Shown in pieces: positions 14,395 through 22,542 of a stretch of DNA of 37,819 bases. Both the position numbers and the translations under genes were made by a program. The notes under the pieces are model-generated. The model saw only the letters and a program-made list of their open reading frames with translations. It had not been told where the DNA came from and did not search any database. The DNA lies in the NCBI GenBank assembly GCA_945866505.1, contig CAMBHH010000005.1:1-37819 (forward strand), given 5' to 3'. Within the stretch, counting starts at the first letter, position 1; every line of letters begins with the position of its first letter. This DNA comes from Flavobacterium psychrophilum (GTDB taxonomy: Bacteria > Bacteroidota > Bacteroidia > Flavobacteriales > Flavobacteriaceae).

Positions 14395-17300
14395 ATGGCA
14401 ACATTTAATTTCAATAAATGGAATACGATTACCGGCTGGTGTGCGTTTGCAGTAGCTTTAATAACCTATACATTAACTGTCGAACCTACAATGAGTTTTT
14501 GGGATTGTGGAGAATACATTGCTACATCAGCAAAACTTCAAGTTGGACATCCGCCCGGAGCCCCTTTATTTCAAATGATTGGCGCTTTCTTTGCCATATT
14601 CGCTACAGATGACAAGCATATTGCTTTGATGGTAAATATGATGTCGGTTTTTTCAAGTGCTTTTACGATTCTATTTATGTTCTGGTCATCCTCGATGATT
14701 TTGAAAAAAATAATTTCGCAATATTCTGAAGTAAATAAAAACAATGCTATTGTAATACTTGGGAGTTCATTTGTTGGCGCTTTGGCTTTTACTTTTTCGG
14801 ATAGTTTTTGGGCAAGTGCCGTTGAAGCCGAGGTTTATGCTATGGCATCCTTATTTATTGCTTTGCTTTTTTGGTTGGGATTGCGTTGGGAACAAGATAT
14901 GGATTCGCCAAAAGGCAACAAATGGTTACTCGTTATATCGCTTGTAGTAGGACTTACTTTTGGCGTGCATTTTATGGCATTATTGACCATTCCGGCTATT
15001 GGTTTTCTTTATTATTTCAAACATTATAAAGAAGTTACAGTCAAAAATTTCATTATTGCAAATATTGTTGTTGTTGCTGTTTTATTATTTATTTTCAAAT
15101 TGCTATTACCATTAACGATGGCTTTCTTTGGTAAAACCGAAGTGTTTATGGTCAACGAATTAGGAATGCCTTTTGATTCGGGAACTATTTTTGTGGTTTT
15201 ACTTCTAATAGCTTTCTTTTATTTTAGCCTAAAATATACTCGTGCCAAAGGTTTAATAAAGTACAATACTCTTATATTATGCATCCTTTTCATTCTGATA
15301 GGATTTTCAACTTGGATGATGTTGCCTATTCGTGCCAATGCGAATACTGTAATTAATGAGAATAAACCATCAGATGCGCGCGAGGTTTTGGCTTATTATA
15401 ACAGAGAACAATACGGTTCAAACCCTTTGTTTTACGGTCCACAATACACCGAAGCTTTTGCGGGTTTAGACAAAGACAATCCTTATTTAGACAAAGCTCC
15501 CAATTATGAAAGAGATTATAAAACGGGAAAATATGTTATTGTAAATAATTTCAAAAATGCCGAGCAAAATACGGATGATAATCAAAAGACGTTTTTACCA
15601 AGGTTATGGAGTGGCGAAAACATTGTGAGTTACATCAGCTTTACAAATCCACCAGAGTTTAAACTTAATCCTGAATATCCTTATGAAGAGGATTTGTCAA
15701 AGTACGGTGTAGATCCGAACCAACTTTCAGAAGAAGATTTGGCTCAAGCTACAGCACAATTGAGAAATGAAATCGAAAAAACAGTTACTGAATTTAGAAA
15801 AGCATACGCTCAAAAACAATTGGACACCGAAGATTATGTCAAATTTTTGAAAACGTATAGCGATTATTTAATTGTAGAAAAACCTTCGACTGTTGATAAT
15901 TTAAGATTTATGTTTGAATATCAATTTGGATATATGTATTTCAGGTATTTGATGTGGAATTTTGTTGGACGTCAAAATGATGTTCAAGGAAAATATGATT
16001 ATCAAGACGGAAATTGGCTGAGCGGCATTCCTTTTATAGACGAATTGCATTTGGGCACTCAAAAAAACTTGCCTTCCGATGTGCTAAACAATAAAGGACG
16101 CAATGTTTATTTCTTTTTACCCTTTATTTTAGGAATCATAGGTATAATGTATCACGCTAGTAGAGACCGAAAAAGTTTCTATGTGCTGTTCGTTTTATTC
16201 CTTTTTATGGGGCTTGCTTTGAAAATCTACCTCAACGAAAGACCCTTTGAACCTCGCGAAAGAGATTATGCTTTGGTAGGATCATTTTATGTTTTTGGCA
16301 TTTGGATAGGATTTGGAGTTTATGCTTTGTATGAAAGCTTGCAAAAATATTTAGCTCCAAAAATAGCTGGACCCCTAATTATTGGAGCAAGTTTGCTGGC
16401 AGTTCCAGTGCTAATGGGATTCCAAAACTGGGACGACCACGACCGTTCGGACAAATATACCGCAACAGCATTGGCAAAATCATATTTAGAATCTTGCGAT
16501 CCGAATGCTATTTTGTTTACCATTGGCGACAACGACACTTTCCCGCTTTGGTATGCTCAAGAAATTGAACATATTCGTACCGATGTTAAGATTGTAAATA
16601 CAAGTCTTTTTATGACGGATTGGTATATCGATCAAATGAAAGCCAAATCTTATGAATCAAATCCGTTGCCTATTTCATTTGTGCATGATGAATATGTAGG
16701 TGATAAATTAGATTACACAGCACATATTCCAAAAGTTGAAAGCCGTTGGGAAATCAAAGATTTTATCGATTTTATTAAAAATCCTAAATCGACGGTTGAG
16801 ATGCAAAACGGACAGACCATCCATTTTTATCCAACGAATAAAATCAGAATTCCTGTTGACAAAAACAACATTATCAAAAATAAAGTTGTTGCGGCAAAAT
16901 ACAATGACTCTATTGTTTCTTACATTGACATTGAAATTAAAGGAAATGCATTATACAAAAACCGATTAATGATGCTAGACCTCATTGCCAATAACAATTG
17001 GAAAAGACCTATTTATTTTAGTCCAGGTGCGTTTGAAGACGAAGATTATTTGTGGATGAAAAGTTACCTTCAATTGGAAGGGATGATTTATAAATTGGTT
17101 CCTTTAAAAACCAAAGCAGACAAAGACACTAGCCCAATGGATATGGGTGGACTAGATACTGACAAAATGTATTCTATTGTAATGAAATGGGATTGGGGAA
17201 ATAGTCGTGGCGATATTTATCACGACCCTGAAACCAGAAAAAACAGTATTTCTTATCGCTCGGTACTATCTCGATTAATGGATAAACTCATTGCCGAAGG

Positions 17301-17667
17301 TAAACTTGATAAAGCAAAAAAAGTAATCGAATTGTCTTTGACAGAAATGCCAGTAGAAAAATTTGGATATTATTCAATGGTAGAGCCTTTTGCTAAAGGC
17401 TATTATGAAGTAGGCGATACAGCAAAAGCACAGCAACTTCTAGAAAAACTGATTGGCAAATACAAAGAAAATTTAAATTATTACGGCACTTTAAGTTCTT
17501 CGGATCAAGTGGATTTAGCTATTGATATCATAACCGATATCGAACGATACAGAAGTTTGCTTACTGTAATGAAAGAAAGTGGCGATGTTCAATTTTACAA
17601 TAAAAGCAGTCAAGCATTCAATACTTATATCAAAATGTTTGACCGTTTTGGACGTGAAAGAGAATAG
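14395..17667 (+). CDS. DUF2723 / GT117-type membrane protein (TMEM260-like glycosyltransferase)
   Basis: This 1090-residue protein begins with a multi-span membrane region (about residues 15-325) carrying the DUF2723 signature MSFWDCGEYI and VGHPPGAPLF. In GT-C enzymes the acidic residues in the first loop (here WDCGE) bind the lipid-linked sugar donor. A loop region with Asn/Asp-rich segments (about 325-520) follows, then further membrane spans (about 575-690, including NERPFEPRERDYALVGSFYV), and a soluble C-terminal half rich in Trp and Asp with TPR-like helices near the end. The family is linked to protein O-mannosylation through human TMEM260; the acceptor in Bacteroidetes is not known to me. 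A TPR protein gene follows by 20 bp, probably in one transcript. Confidence 0.85.
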   Translation: MATFNFNKWNTITGWCAFAVALITYTLTVEPTMSFWDCGEYIATSAKLQVGHPPGAPLFQMIGAFFAIFATDDKHIALMVNMMSVFSSAFTILFMFWSSSMILKKIISQYSEVNKNNAIVILGSSFVGALAFTFSDSFWASAVEAEVYAMASLFIALLFWLGLRWEQDMDSPKGNKWLLVISLVVGLTFGVHFMALLTIPAIGFLYYFKHYKEVTVKNFIIANIVVVAVLLFIFKLLLPLTMAFFGKTEVFMVNELGMPFDSGTIFVVLLLIAFFYFSLKYTRAKGLIKYNTLILCILFILIGFSTWMMLPIRANANTVINENKPSDAREVLAYYNREQYGSNPLFYGPQYTEAFAGLDKDNPYLDKAPNYERDYKTGKYVIVNNFKNAEQNTDDNQKTFLPRLWSGENIVSYISFTNPPEFKLNPEYPYEEDLSKYGVDPNQLSEEDLAQATAQLRNEIEKTVTEFRKAYAQKQLDTEDYVKFLKTYSDYLIVEKPSTVDNLRFMFEYQFGYMYFRYLMWNFVGRQNDVQGKYDYQDGNWLSGIPFIDELHLGTQKNLPSDVLNNKGRNVYFFLPFILGIIGIMYHASRDRKSFYVLFVLFLFMGLALKIYLNERPFEPRERDYALVGSFYVFGIWIGFGVYALYESLQKYLAPKIAGPLIIGASLLAVPVLMGFQNWDDHDRSDKYTATALAKSYLESCDPNAILFTIGDNDTFPLWYAQEIEHIRTDVKIVNTSLFMTDWYIDQMKAKSYESNPLPISFVHDEYVGDKLDYTAHIPKVESRWEIKDFIDFIKNPKSTVEMQNGQTIHFYPTNKIRIPVDKNNIIKNKVVAAKYNDSIVSYIDIEIKGNALYKNRLMMLDLIANNNWKRPIYFSPGAFEDEDYLWMKSYLQLEGMIYKLVPLKTKADKDTSPMDMGGLDTDKMYSIVMKWDWGNSRGDIYHDPETRKNSISYRSVLSRLMDKLIAEGKLDKAKKVIELSLTEMPVEKFGYYSMVEPFAKGYYEVGDTAKAQQLLEKLIGKYKENLNYYGTLSSSDQVDLAIDIITDIERYRSLLTVMKESGDVQFYNKSSQAFNTYIKMFDRFGRERE

Positions 17668-17687
17668 TTTCATTTAACAAAATCTTT

Positions 17688-18494
17688 TTGAAAAAAATAA
17701 TCTTTTTATTGCCCTTATTTTCTGCAATACTTTCTTTTGGACAGACACCTGAAAGCATTGCAGAAAGTATTAATAAGAAGCAGGACAGCATAATTGAAGA
17801 GTCTTCAAATTGTGCTACAAATTACAACTATACCATTCAAATGAAAGAATGGCAAGATTGTTTGGACGCTGGGTTAAAAAAAGATAGTACAATTGCTTAT
17901 CTATGGCAACAAAAGGCAATGCCTTACTTCAAAGCCAGAAAATATGAAGTTGGAATGGTTTATTTAGACAAAGCAGTGAAATATGATAAAAAAGAATGGC
18001 TTCCGTACCGCGCTTTTATAAAGTGCATTTTTGTAAAAACTTATAAAGATGCAATTATAGATTTTGAAGAATGCATAAAACTTTACGGAAATGGCTATCG
18101 AATGGATCATACCTATAATTTCTATATTGGATTATGTTATTTGCAGCTAAATGAATTTGCAAAAGCAGAAAAACTCTTCAGAGAATACAATGATGACATC
18201 TACAAAAACAGACAAGGTCTAGAACATCCAACAGCTTTGTTTTATTACGGAATTTCAAAATACGAACAAAACCAATTTGAAGAAGCCATAGTCATTTTTG
18301 ACAAAGCATTAAAAATTTATCCCACACTTTCAGACGCCAAATTTTATAAGGCTATTTGTTTGATCAAATTAGGAAAACAGGAAGACGCACGCAAGTTAAT
18401 CTTAGAGGCAAAAAGCGAACCTAAAGATGGGTGTTTTATTAATGAGGACAATGCCGTTTATGAAACATATCCTTATCAAGTACGCTGGAAGTAA
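17688..18494 (+). CDS. Secreted tetratricopeptide-repeat protein (TTG start)
   Basis: The 268-residue protein opens with a signal peptide, K-K-I-I-F-L-L-P-L-F then LSFGQ (cleavage about residue 19). It must start at the TTG at 17688: the residues right after it are the basic start of the signal peptide, and no ATG lies between it and the upstream stop. Helical TPR-like units fill the rest, for example AYLWQQKAMPYFKARKYEVG, HTYNFYIGLCYLQLNEFAKA and the well-formed FYYGISKYEQNQFEEAIVIF followed by DAKFYKAICLIKLGKQEDA. It probably acts in the periplasm as a protein-binding scaffold. It follows the GT117 gene by 20 bp and ends before a strong terminator, suggesting a two-gene unit. Confidence 0.85.
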   Translation: MKKIIFLLPLFSAILSFGQTPESIAESINKKQDSIIEESSNCATNYNYTIQMKEWQDCLDAGLKKDSTIAYLWQQKAMPYFKARKYEVGMVYLDKAVKYDKKEWLPYRAFIKCIFVKTYKDAIIDFEECIKLYGNGYRMDHTYNFYIGLCYLQLNEFAKAEKLFREYNDDIYKNRQGLEHPTALFYYGISKYEQNQFEEAIVIFDKALKIYPTLSDAKFYKAICLIKLGKQEDARKLILEAKSEPKDGCFINEDNAVYETYPYQVRWK

Positions 18495-18583
18495 TAGCTT
18501 TTTAAAAAAAATAATTTCTATTTCAAGATGAATTTCTATTTGATAAAATTGATAGTTTTATTAGAAATGGTAATAGGTTAAAC

Positions 18584-18614
18584 AAAAATGTCCCGAAAAT
18601 TTCGGGACATTTTT
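18584..18614. terminator. Bidirectional terminator between the TPR gene and hppA
   Basis: AAAAATGTCCCGAA (18584-18597) and TTCGGGACATTTTT (18601-18614) form a perfect 14-bp stem around a 3-nt loop. The genes on both sides converge on it, so it can serve both. Confidence 0.9.
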
Positions 18615-18637
18615 GTATTAAATAAAAACTAAAATTA

Positions 18638-21193
18638 CTATTTCAAAGCTTCGACTTTAGATTTTACTTCTTCAAGTGAACCTTCAAAAACCTGAACTTT
18701 TTCAGTTCCGTTTTCAGAAGTGGTCACCGTTGCTTTTGCTTTTCCGTTGGTATTGATTAATTCAACTTTAATTTTTTTATCCGCAGTACCTTTTTCAGTG
18801 CAACACGCTTTTTTACCTTCTTCAGCAATGTACTTTCCATTGGCATCATAATGTGACATACACATCTCTTTTTGCTCTGGCGAACATCCATTTGTATCAC
18901 ACATTTTGGCACATTCATCTTTGGTCATTGTGGCGCATTTAGACATATCGCAATTGCCCATCATTCCACCGGATTTCATTTCCATTGTACATTTCATTGC
19001 CTTTCCCTCAGAAGCGCTTCCGCTACCTAAAATTGGAGCAATTACTAATCCGATTAAACAAGTTAATTTAATCAAAATATTCATTGATGGTCCAGAAGTA
19101 TCTTTGAATGGATCCCCAACAGTATCTCCAGTTACAGCTGCTTTATGAGCATCAGAACCTTTGTATGTCATTTCACCATTAATCATAACACCTGCTTCAA
19201 AAGATTTTTTTGCGTTATCCCAAGCACCACCAGCATTATTTTGGAACACAGCCCAAAGCACACCTGAAACAGTAACTCCAGCCATATATCCACCGAGCAT
19301 TTCGGCAATTAATTGATTATTATCTCCATAAACTAATTTACCTAAAAGTACAATCGCAATTGGGAAACCAATAGTCATAATCCCGGGTAACATCATTTCG
19401 CGTAAAGCTGCTTTAGTAGAGATATCTACACATTTAGCATATTCTGGTTTTCCAGTTCCTTCCATAATCCCTGGAATTTCCTTGAATTGACGACGCACTT
19501 CATACACCATATCCATAGCTGCTTTTCCAACAGAATTCATTGCTAAAGCAGAGAATACTACTGGTATCATTCCACCCACAAATAACATTGCTAATACTGG
19601 TGCTTTGAAGATATTAATTCCGTCAATTCCTGTAAAAGTCACATACGCAGCAAATAAAGCTAAAGAAGTTAATGCAGCAGAGGCTATAGCAAAACCTTTT
19701 CCTGTTGCAGCAGTAGTGTTACCAACTGAATCCAAAATGTCTGTACGTGTACGAACTTCTTTAGGTAATTCGCTCATTTCAGCAATTCCACCAGCATTGT
19801 CAGATATTGGTCCGAAAGCGTCGATGGCTAATTGCATTGCAGTAGTTGCCATCATTGCCGATGCAGCAAGGGCCACACCATAAAATCCTGCTAAAGCGTA
19901 AGAACTCCAAATTGCAGCAGCAAATAATAAAACTGTTGGGAAAGTAGAAATCATTCCGGTTGCTAAACCAGCAATAACATTAGTTCCCGCTCCAGTCGAA
20001 GATTTTTGTACAATTGCCAAAACTGGTTTTGTACCTAAACCTGTATAATATTCAGTTACGGATGAAATAGCGCCTCCAACAACTAGACCCACTAAAGTAG
20101 CATAGAAAACTCTCATTGAAGAAATTTGTTGAGCGCCTTCACCAAAGAATTCCATTGTCATTACAGCTGGTAACATTAAGTCAACTAGAAAGTAACAAGC
20201 AATTGCTGTTAAAACTATAGAAAGCCAGTTTCCAATGTTTAGTGCTTTTTGAACTTGTGCTTCTTTTGCATTATCGTCAGAGATTCTTACAACCATCGTT
20301 CCGATAATAGAGAATAAGATTCCGAAACCTGCAATTGCCATTGGCAATAAAATGGGTCCAATACCTCCAAAAGCATCTTGAATCATTCCACCCATATCTT
20401 TGATTACGTAATTTCCAAGAACCATTGCAGCTAAAACTGTAGCTACATAAGAACCAAATAAATCGGCACCCATTCCTGCAACGTCACCAACATTGTCACC
20501 AACATTATCTGCAATGGTAGCAGGATTTCTTGGATCGTCTTCTGGAATACCAGCTTCCACTTTACCAACTAAATCGGCTCCAACATCGGCAGCTTTTGTA
20601 TAAATTCCTCCACCAACACGAGCAAATAATGCAATAGATTCAGCTCCAAGAGAAAAACCAGCTAATGTTTCAAGAACAATAGTCATCCCCTCGGTGTCTG
20701 TCCAAACACCACCCATAAATATATTATAGAATAAAATAAAGAAAGAAGTTAGTCCTAAAACTGCTAAACCAGCAACACCCAATCCCATTACGGTTCCACC
20801 ACCAAAAGAAACTTTCAAAGCTTGTGGCAAACTCGTACGAGCGGCTTGTGTTGTTCTGACATTTGTTTTTGTTGCAATTTTCATTCCCATATTTCCAGCC
20901 AAAGCCGAAAAGAAAGCTCCAAAAATAAAAGCAACCACTATTAATAAATCTGTTTTTACTCCAGGAATAAAAGTAATTCCTGCTAATACAATACTTGCTA
21001 TAACCACAAAAACGGCCAATAATCGATATTCGGCTTTAAGGAAAGCTAAAGCACCTTCATATATGTAATCTGAAATCTCTTTCATCTTACCGTCTCCAGC
21101 ATCTTGTTTTAGGACCCAAGCTCTTTTTATAGCCATAAAAATCAATCCCACTATTGCCAATATGATAGGCACATAAATCATTATTGTATTCAT
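18638..21193 (-). CDS. hppA: Membrane-bound ion-pumping pyrophosphatase with Met/Cys-rich C-terminal tail
   Basis: This integral membrane enzyme couples hydrolysis of pyrophosphate to export of H+ (or Na+). The core (residues 1-725) has about 16 membrane spans and the family motifs [20 protein letters not shown] (194-213), [19 protein letters not shown] (219-237) and [16 protein letters not shown] (688-703). A495 in [10 protein letters not shown], where K+-independent members have Lys, points to the K+-dependent class. DLFGSY (244-249) has Gly where Na+ pumps usually have Glu (DLFESY), which suggests a Flavobacterium-type proton pump. Residues 726-851 are an unusual extension with nine cysteines, many methionines (731-800) and a basic/acidic last part. 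A promoter overlaps the upstream ppa terminator. Confidence 0.95.
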   Translation of the reverse strand: MNTIMIYVPIILAIVGLIFMAIKRAWVLKQDAGDGKMKEISDYIYEGALAFLKAEYRLLAVFVVIASIVLAGITFIPGVKTDLLIVVAFIFGAFFSALAGNMGMKIATKTNVRTTQAARTSLPQALKVSFGGGTVMGLGVAGLAVLGLTSFFILFYNIFMGGVWTDTEGMTIVLETLAGFSLGAESIALFARVGGGIYTKAADVGADLVGKVEAGIPEDDPRNPATIADNVGDNVGDVAGMGADLFGSYVATVLAAMVLGNYVIKDMGGMIQDAFGGIGPILLPMAIAGFGILFSIIGTMVVRISDDNAKEAQVQKALNIGNWLSIVLTAIACYFLVDLMLPAVMTMEFFGEGAQQISSMRVFYATLVGLVVGGAISSVTEYYTGLGTKPVLAIVQKSSTGAGTNVIAGLATGMISTFPTVLLFAAAIWSSYALAGFYGVALAASAMMATTAMQLAIDAFGPISDNAGGIAEMSELPKEVRTRTDILDSVGNTTAATGKGFAIASAALTSLALFAAYVTFTGIDGINIFKAPVLAMLFVGGMIPVVFSALAMNSVGKAAMDMVYEVRRQFKEIPGIMEGTGKPEYAKCVDISTKAALREMMLPGIMTIGFPIAIVLLGKLVYGDNNQLIAEMLGGYMAGVTVSGVLWAVFQNNAGGAWDNAKKSFEAGVMINGEMTYKGSDAHKAAVTGDTVGDPFKDTSGPSMNILIKLTCLIGLVIAPILGSGSASEGKAMKCTMEMKSGGMMGNCDMSKCATMTKDECAKMCDTNGCSPEQKEMCMSHYDANGKYIAEEGKKACCTEKGTADKKIKVELINTNGKAKATVTTSENGTEKVQVFEGSLEEVKSKVEALK

Positions 21194-21243
21194 ATTTTCA
21201 ATTTTTAAAAATTAAATGTTAATAAATTACTAATATTTGATTG

Positions 21244-21274
21244 CAAACGTACTATATTGAAACTAAAAAAGCAA
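21244..21274 (-). promoter_or_regulatory. Candidate hppA promoter overlapping the ppa terminator
   Basis: On the minus strand: TTG (21272-21274), 20 nt, then TACGTTTG (21244-21251), matching TAnnTTTG. The TTG lies in the 3' arm of the ppa terminator stem. The start would be about 40-45 nt upstream of the hppA ATG at 21193. Confidence 0.55.
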
Positions 21275-21299
21275 TATTCAAACCAATGAATATTGCTTT
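21265..21299 (-). terminator. Rho-independent terminator of ppa
   Basis: A perfect 13-bp stem, AAAGCAATATTCA (21268-21280) with TGAATATTGCTTT (21287-21299), around a 6-nt loop. On the minus strand it ends in six T. It begins 28 nt after the ppa stop. Confidence 0.88.
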
Positions 21300-21326
21300 A
21301 TAGAAAAAAAATTGTGCTAGAATTTA

Positions 21327-21854
21327 TTAAATCTTAAATAAATCCTCTGGTTTATTCTCAATATTATTAAATCGTTCCGTACATTCATCAATGATTTCTA
21401 GGGCTTCAGAAAGATCACCCCAACCTTCGACATCAACCACTTTGTTTTCAAGATCTTTATAAACTTGAAAGAAATGTTCGATTTCTTTTAATAAATGAGG
21501 ATTTATATCCCCTAAATCAGTCAAAGAATTCCAAATTGGATCCGAAACAGGAACACATATTATTTTTTCGTCCGGTCCTTTATCGTCTGCCATATGGAAA
21601 ACACCTATTGGCTTCACTTCCATTACACAACCAGGAAAAGTTGGCTCATTAATTAGAACCAAAACATCTAGTGGATCTCCATCTAATGCTAATGTTTGTG
21701 GCATAAATCCATAATCTGCGGGATACATCATCGAGGAAAAAAGCATTCTGTCAAATCGAATTCTTTTCAATTTGAAATCATATTCATACTTGTTTCTACT
21801 TCCTCTTGGAATCTCAATGAGTACATCAAAAGTTTTGTATTTTTCTCTAATCAT
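21327..21854 (-). CDS. ppa: Soluble inorganic pyrophosphatase, family I
   Basis: This cytoplasmic enzyme hydrolyses pyrophosphate to phosphate and pulls biosynthetic reactions forward. The 175-residue length is typical. Visible family marks are EIPRGSRNKYEYD (14-26, with the active-site Glu, Lys and Arg), MYPADYGFMPQT (43-54), and the metal-binding block DGDPLDVLVLI (58-68) with three Asp ligands; a further acidic cluster DDKGPDEKI and KDLENK supply the rest. A -7 element lies at 21876-21883 and a strong terminator after the stop, so it is a single-gene unit. It is next to hppA, whose pump uses the same substrate, so the two enzymes compete for pyrophosphate. Confidence 0.95.
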   Translation of the reverse strand: MIREKYKTFDVLIEIPRGSRNKYEYDFKLKRIRFDRMLFSSMMYPADYGFMPQTLALDGDPLDVLVLINEPTFPGCVMEVKPIGVFHMADDKGPDEKIICVPVSDPIWNSLTDLGDINPHLLKEIEHFFQVYKDLENKVVDVEGWGDLSEALEIIDECTERFNNIENKPEDLFKI

Positions 21855-21875
21855 TTTTTTTTGTTTTTAGTATAG

Positions 21876-21883
21876 CAAAAATA
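21876..21883 (-). promoter_or_regulatory. ppa: Candidate -7 element of ppa
   Basis: TATTTTTG on the minus strand matches TAnnTTTG, 21 nt before the ppa ATG. Confidence 0.45.
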
Positions 21884-21938
21884 AGCAAAGAATATTCTAC
21901 TACACTATAAAATTAGACATATTCATAGGAAATACAAT

Positions 21939-22541
21939 TTAATAACAAACAATTCGATTCCTTTTACCCAAATAATAATGCCACAAAAGGTAAGTCGCTA
22001 CCGATTTGTGCGGACTCCATTTTGACACATAATTTTCCATTTCCTGTTTGTCGTGAATATCGAGCAATTCTTTGATGGTGTTTACCACTGCAATATCTCC
22101 AAGCGGAAGAATATCAGAAGCTTGAAGTGAAAACATCAAATAAATATCGATTGTCCAGTGACCAATACCTTTGATTTTGATTAATTCCTCCCGAACTTGT
22201 TCGGACGATTTGGTTGCAAGACTATCTAAATCTATTTGGTTATTAATTATCGAATGCGATAAAGCTTTTATGTACGACGTTTTTTGTCGGCTTACTCCAC
22301 TTTTTCGAAACTCCTCATCCGAAAAAGAAAGTAGCGATTCTGGATTAAAATTGGGAAGTTTTGCTTTTAATTTTAAAAAAGTGGCTTTCGCTGAATCGAT
22401 GGAAACTTGTTGTTCGAGAATTAACAACACCAAGGTTTCAAATCCTTGTGGGCGTTTGGGAATTGCTGGTAAACCATATTTTTCAATAATAAGATTGAAA
22501 ATGGCGTCTTTTTCAGAAAGATATGTAATCGCTTCTTGCAT
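21939..22541 (-). CDS. DNA-3-methyladenine glycosylase II-like (HhH-GPD) protein
   Basis: This is a base-excision repair glycosylase of the helix-hairpin-helix GPD superfamily, AlkA/MAG branch; it would remove alkylated purines from DNA. Marks are the early LVLLILEQQVS helix (the family's ILxQQxS motif), the HhH segment EELIKIKGIGHWTIDIYLMF, and the catalytic Asp in LPLGDIAVV. The C-terminus is the usual WSPHKSVATYLLWHYY. From the ATG at 22541 it has 200 residues. An upstream ATG at 22577 would overlap the preceding gene by 35 nt and adds only non-conserved residues. The preferred start lies 1 nt after the stop of the DUF5686 gene, so the two are tightly coupled. It lacks the E. coli AlkA N-terminal domain, as do many short bacterial homologues. 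Confidence 0.85.
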   Translation of the reverse strand: MQEAITYLSEKDAIFNLIIEKYGLPAIPKRPQGFETLVLLILEQQVSIDSAKATFLKLKAKLPNFNPESLLSFSDEEFRKSGVSRQKTSYIKALSHSIINNQIDLDSLATKSSEQVREELIKIKGIGHWTIDIYLMFSLQASDILPLGDIAVVNTIKELLDIHDKQEMENYVSKWSPHKSVATYLLWHYYLGKRNRIVCY

Positions 22542-22542
22542 A

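Noticed and set aside
18638..19035. The hppA tail as a frameshift fusion to a separate gene
   Set aside because: The frame is continuous, codon use does not change, and there is no promoter-like word or start context before the tail; a natural extension is simpler.
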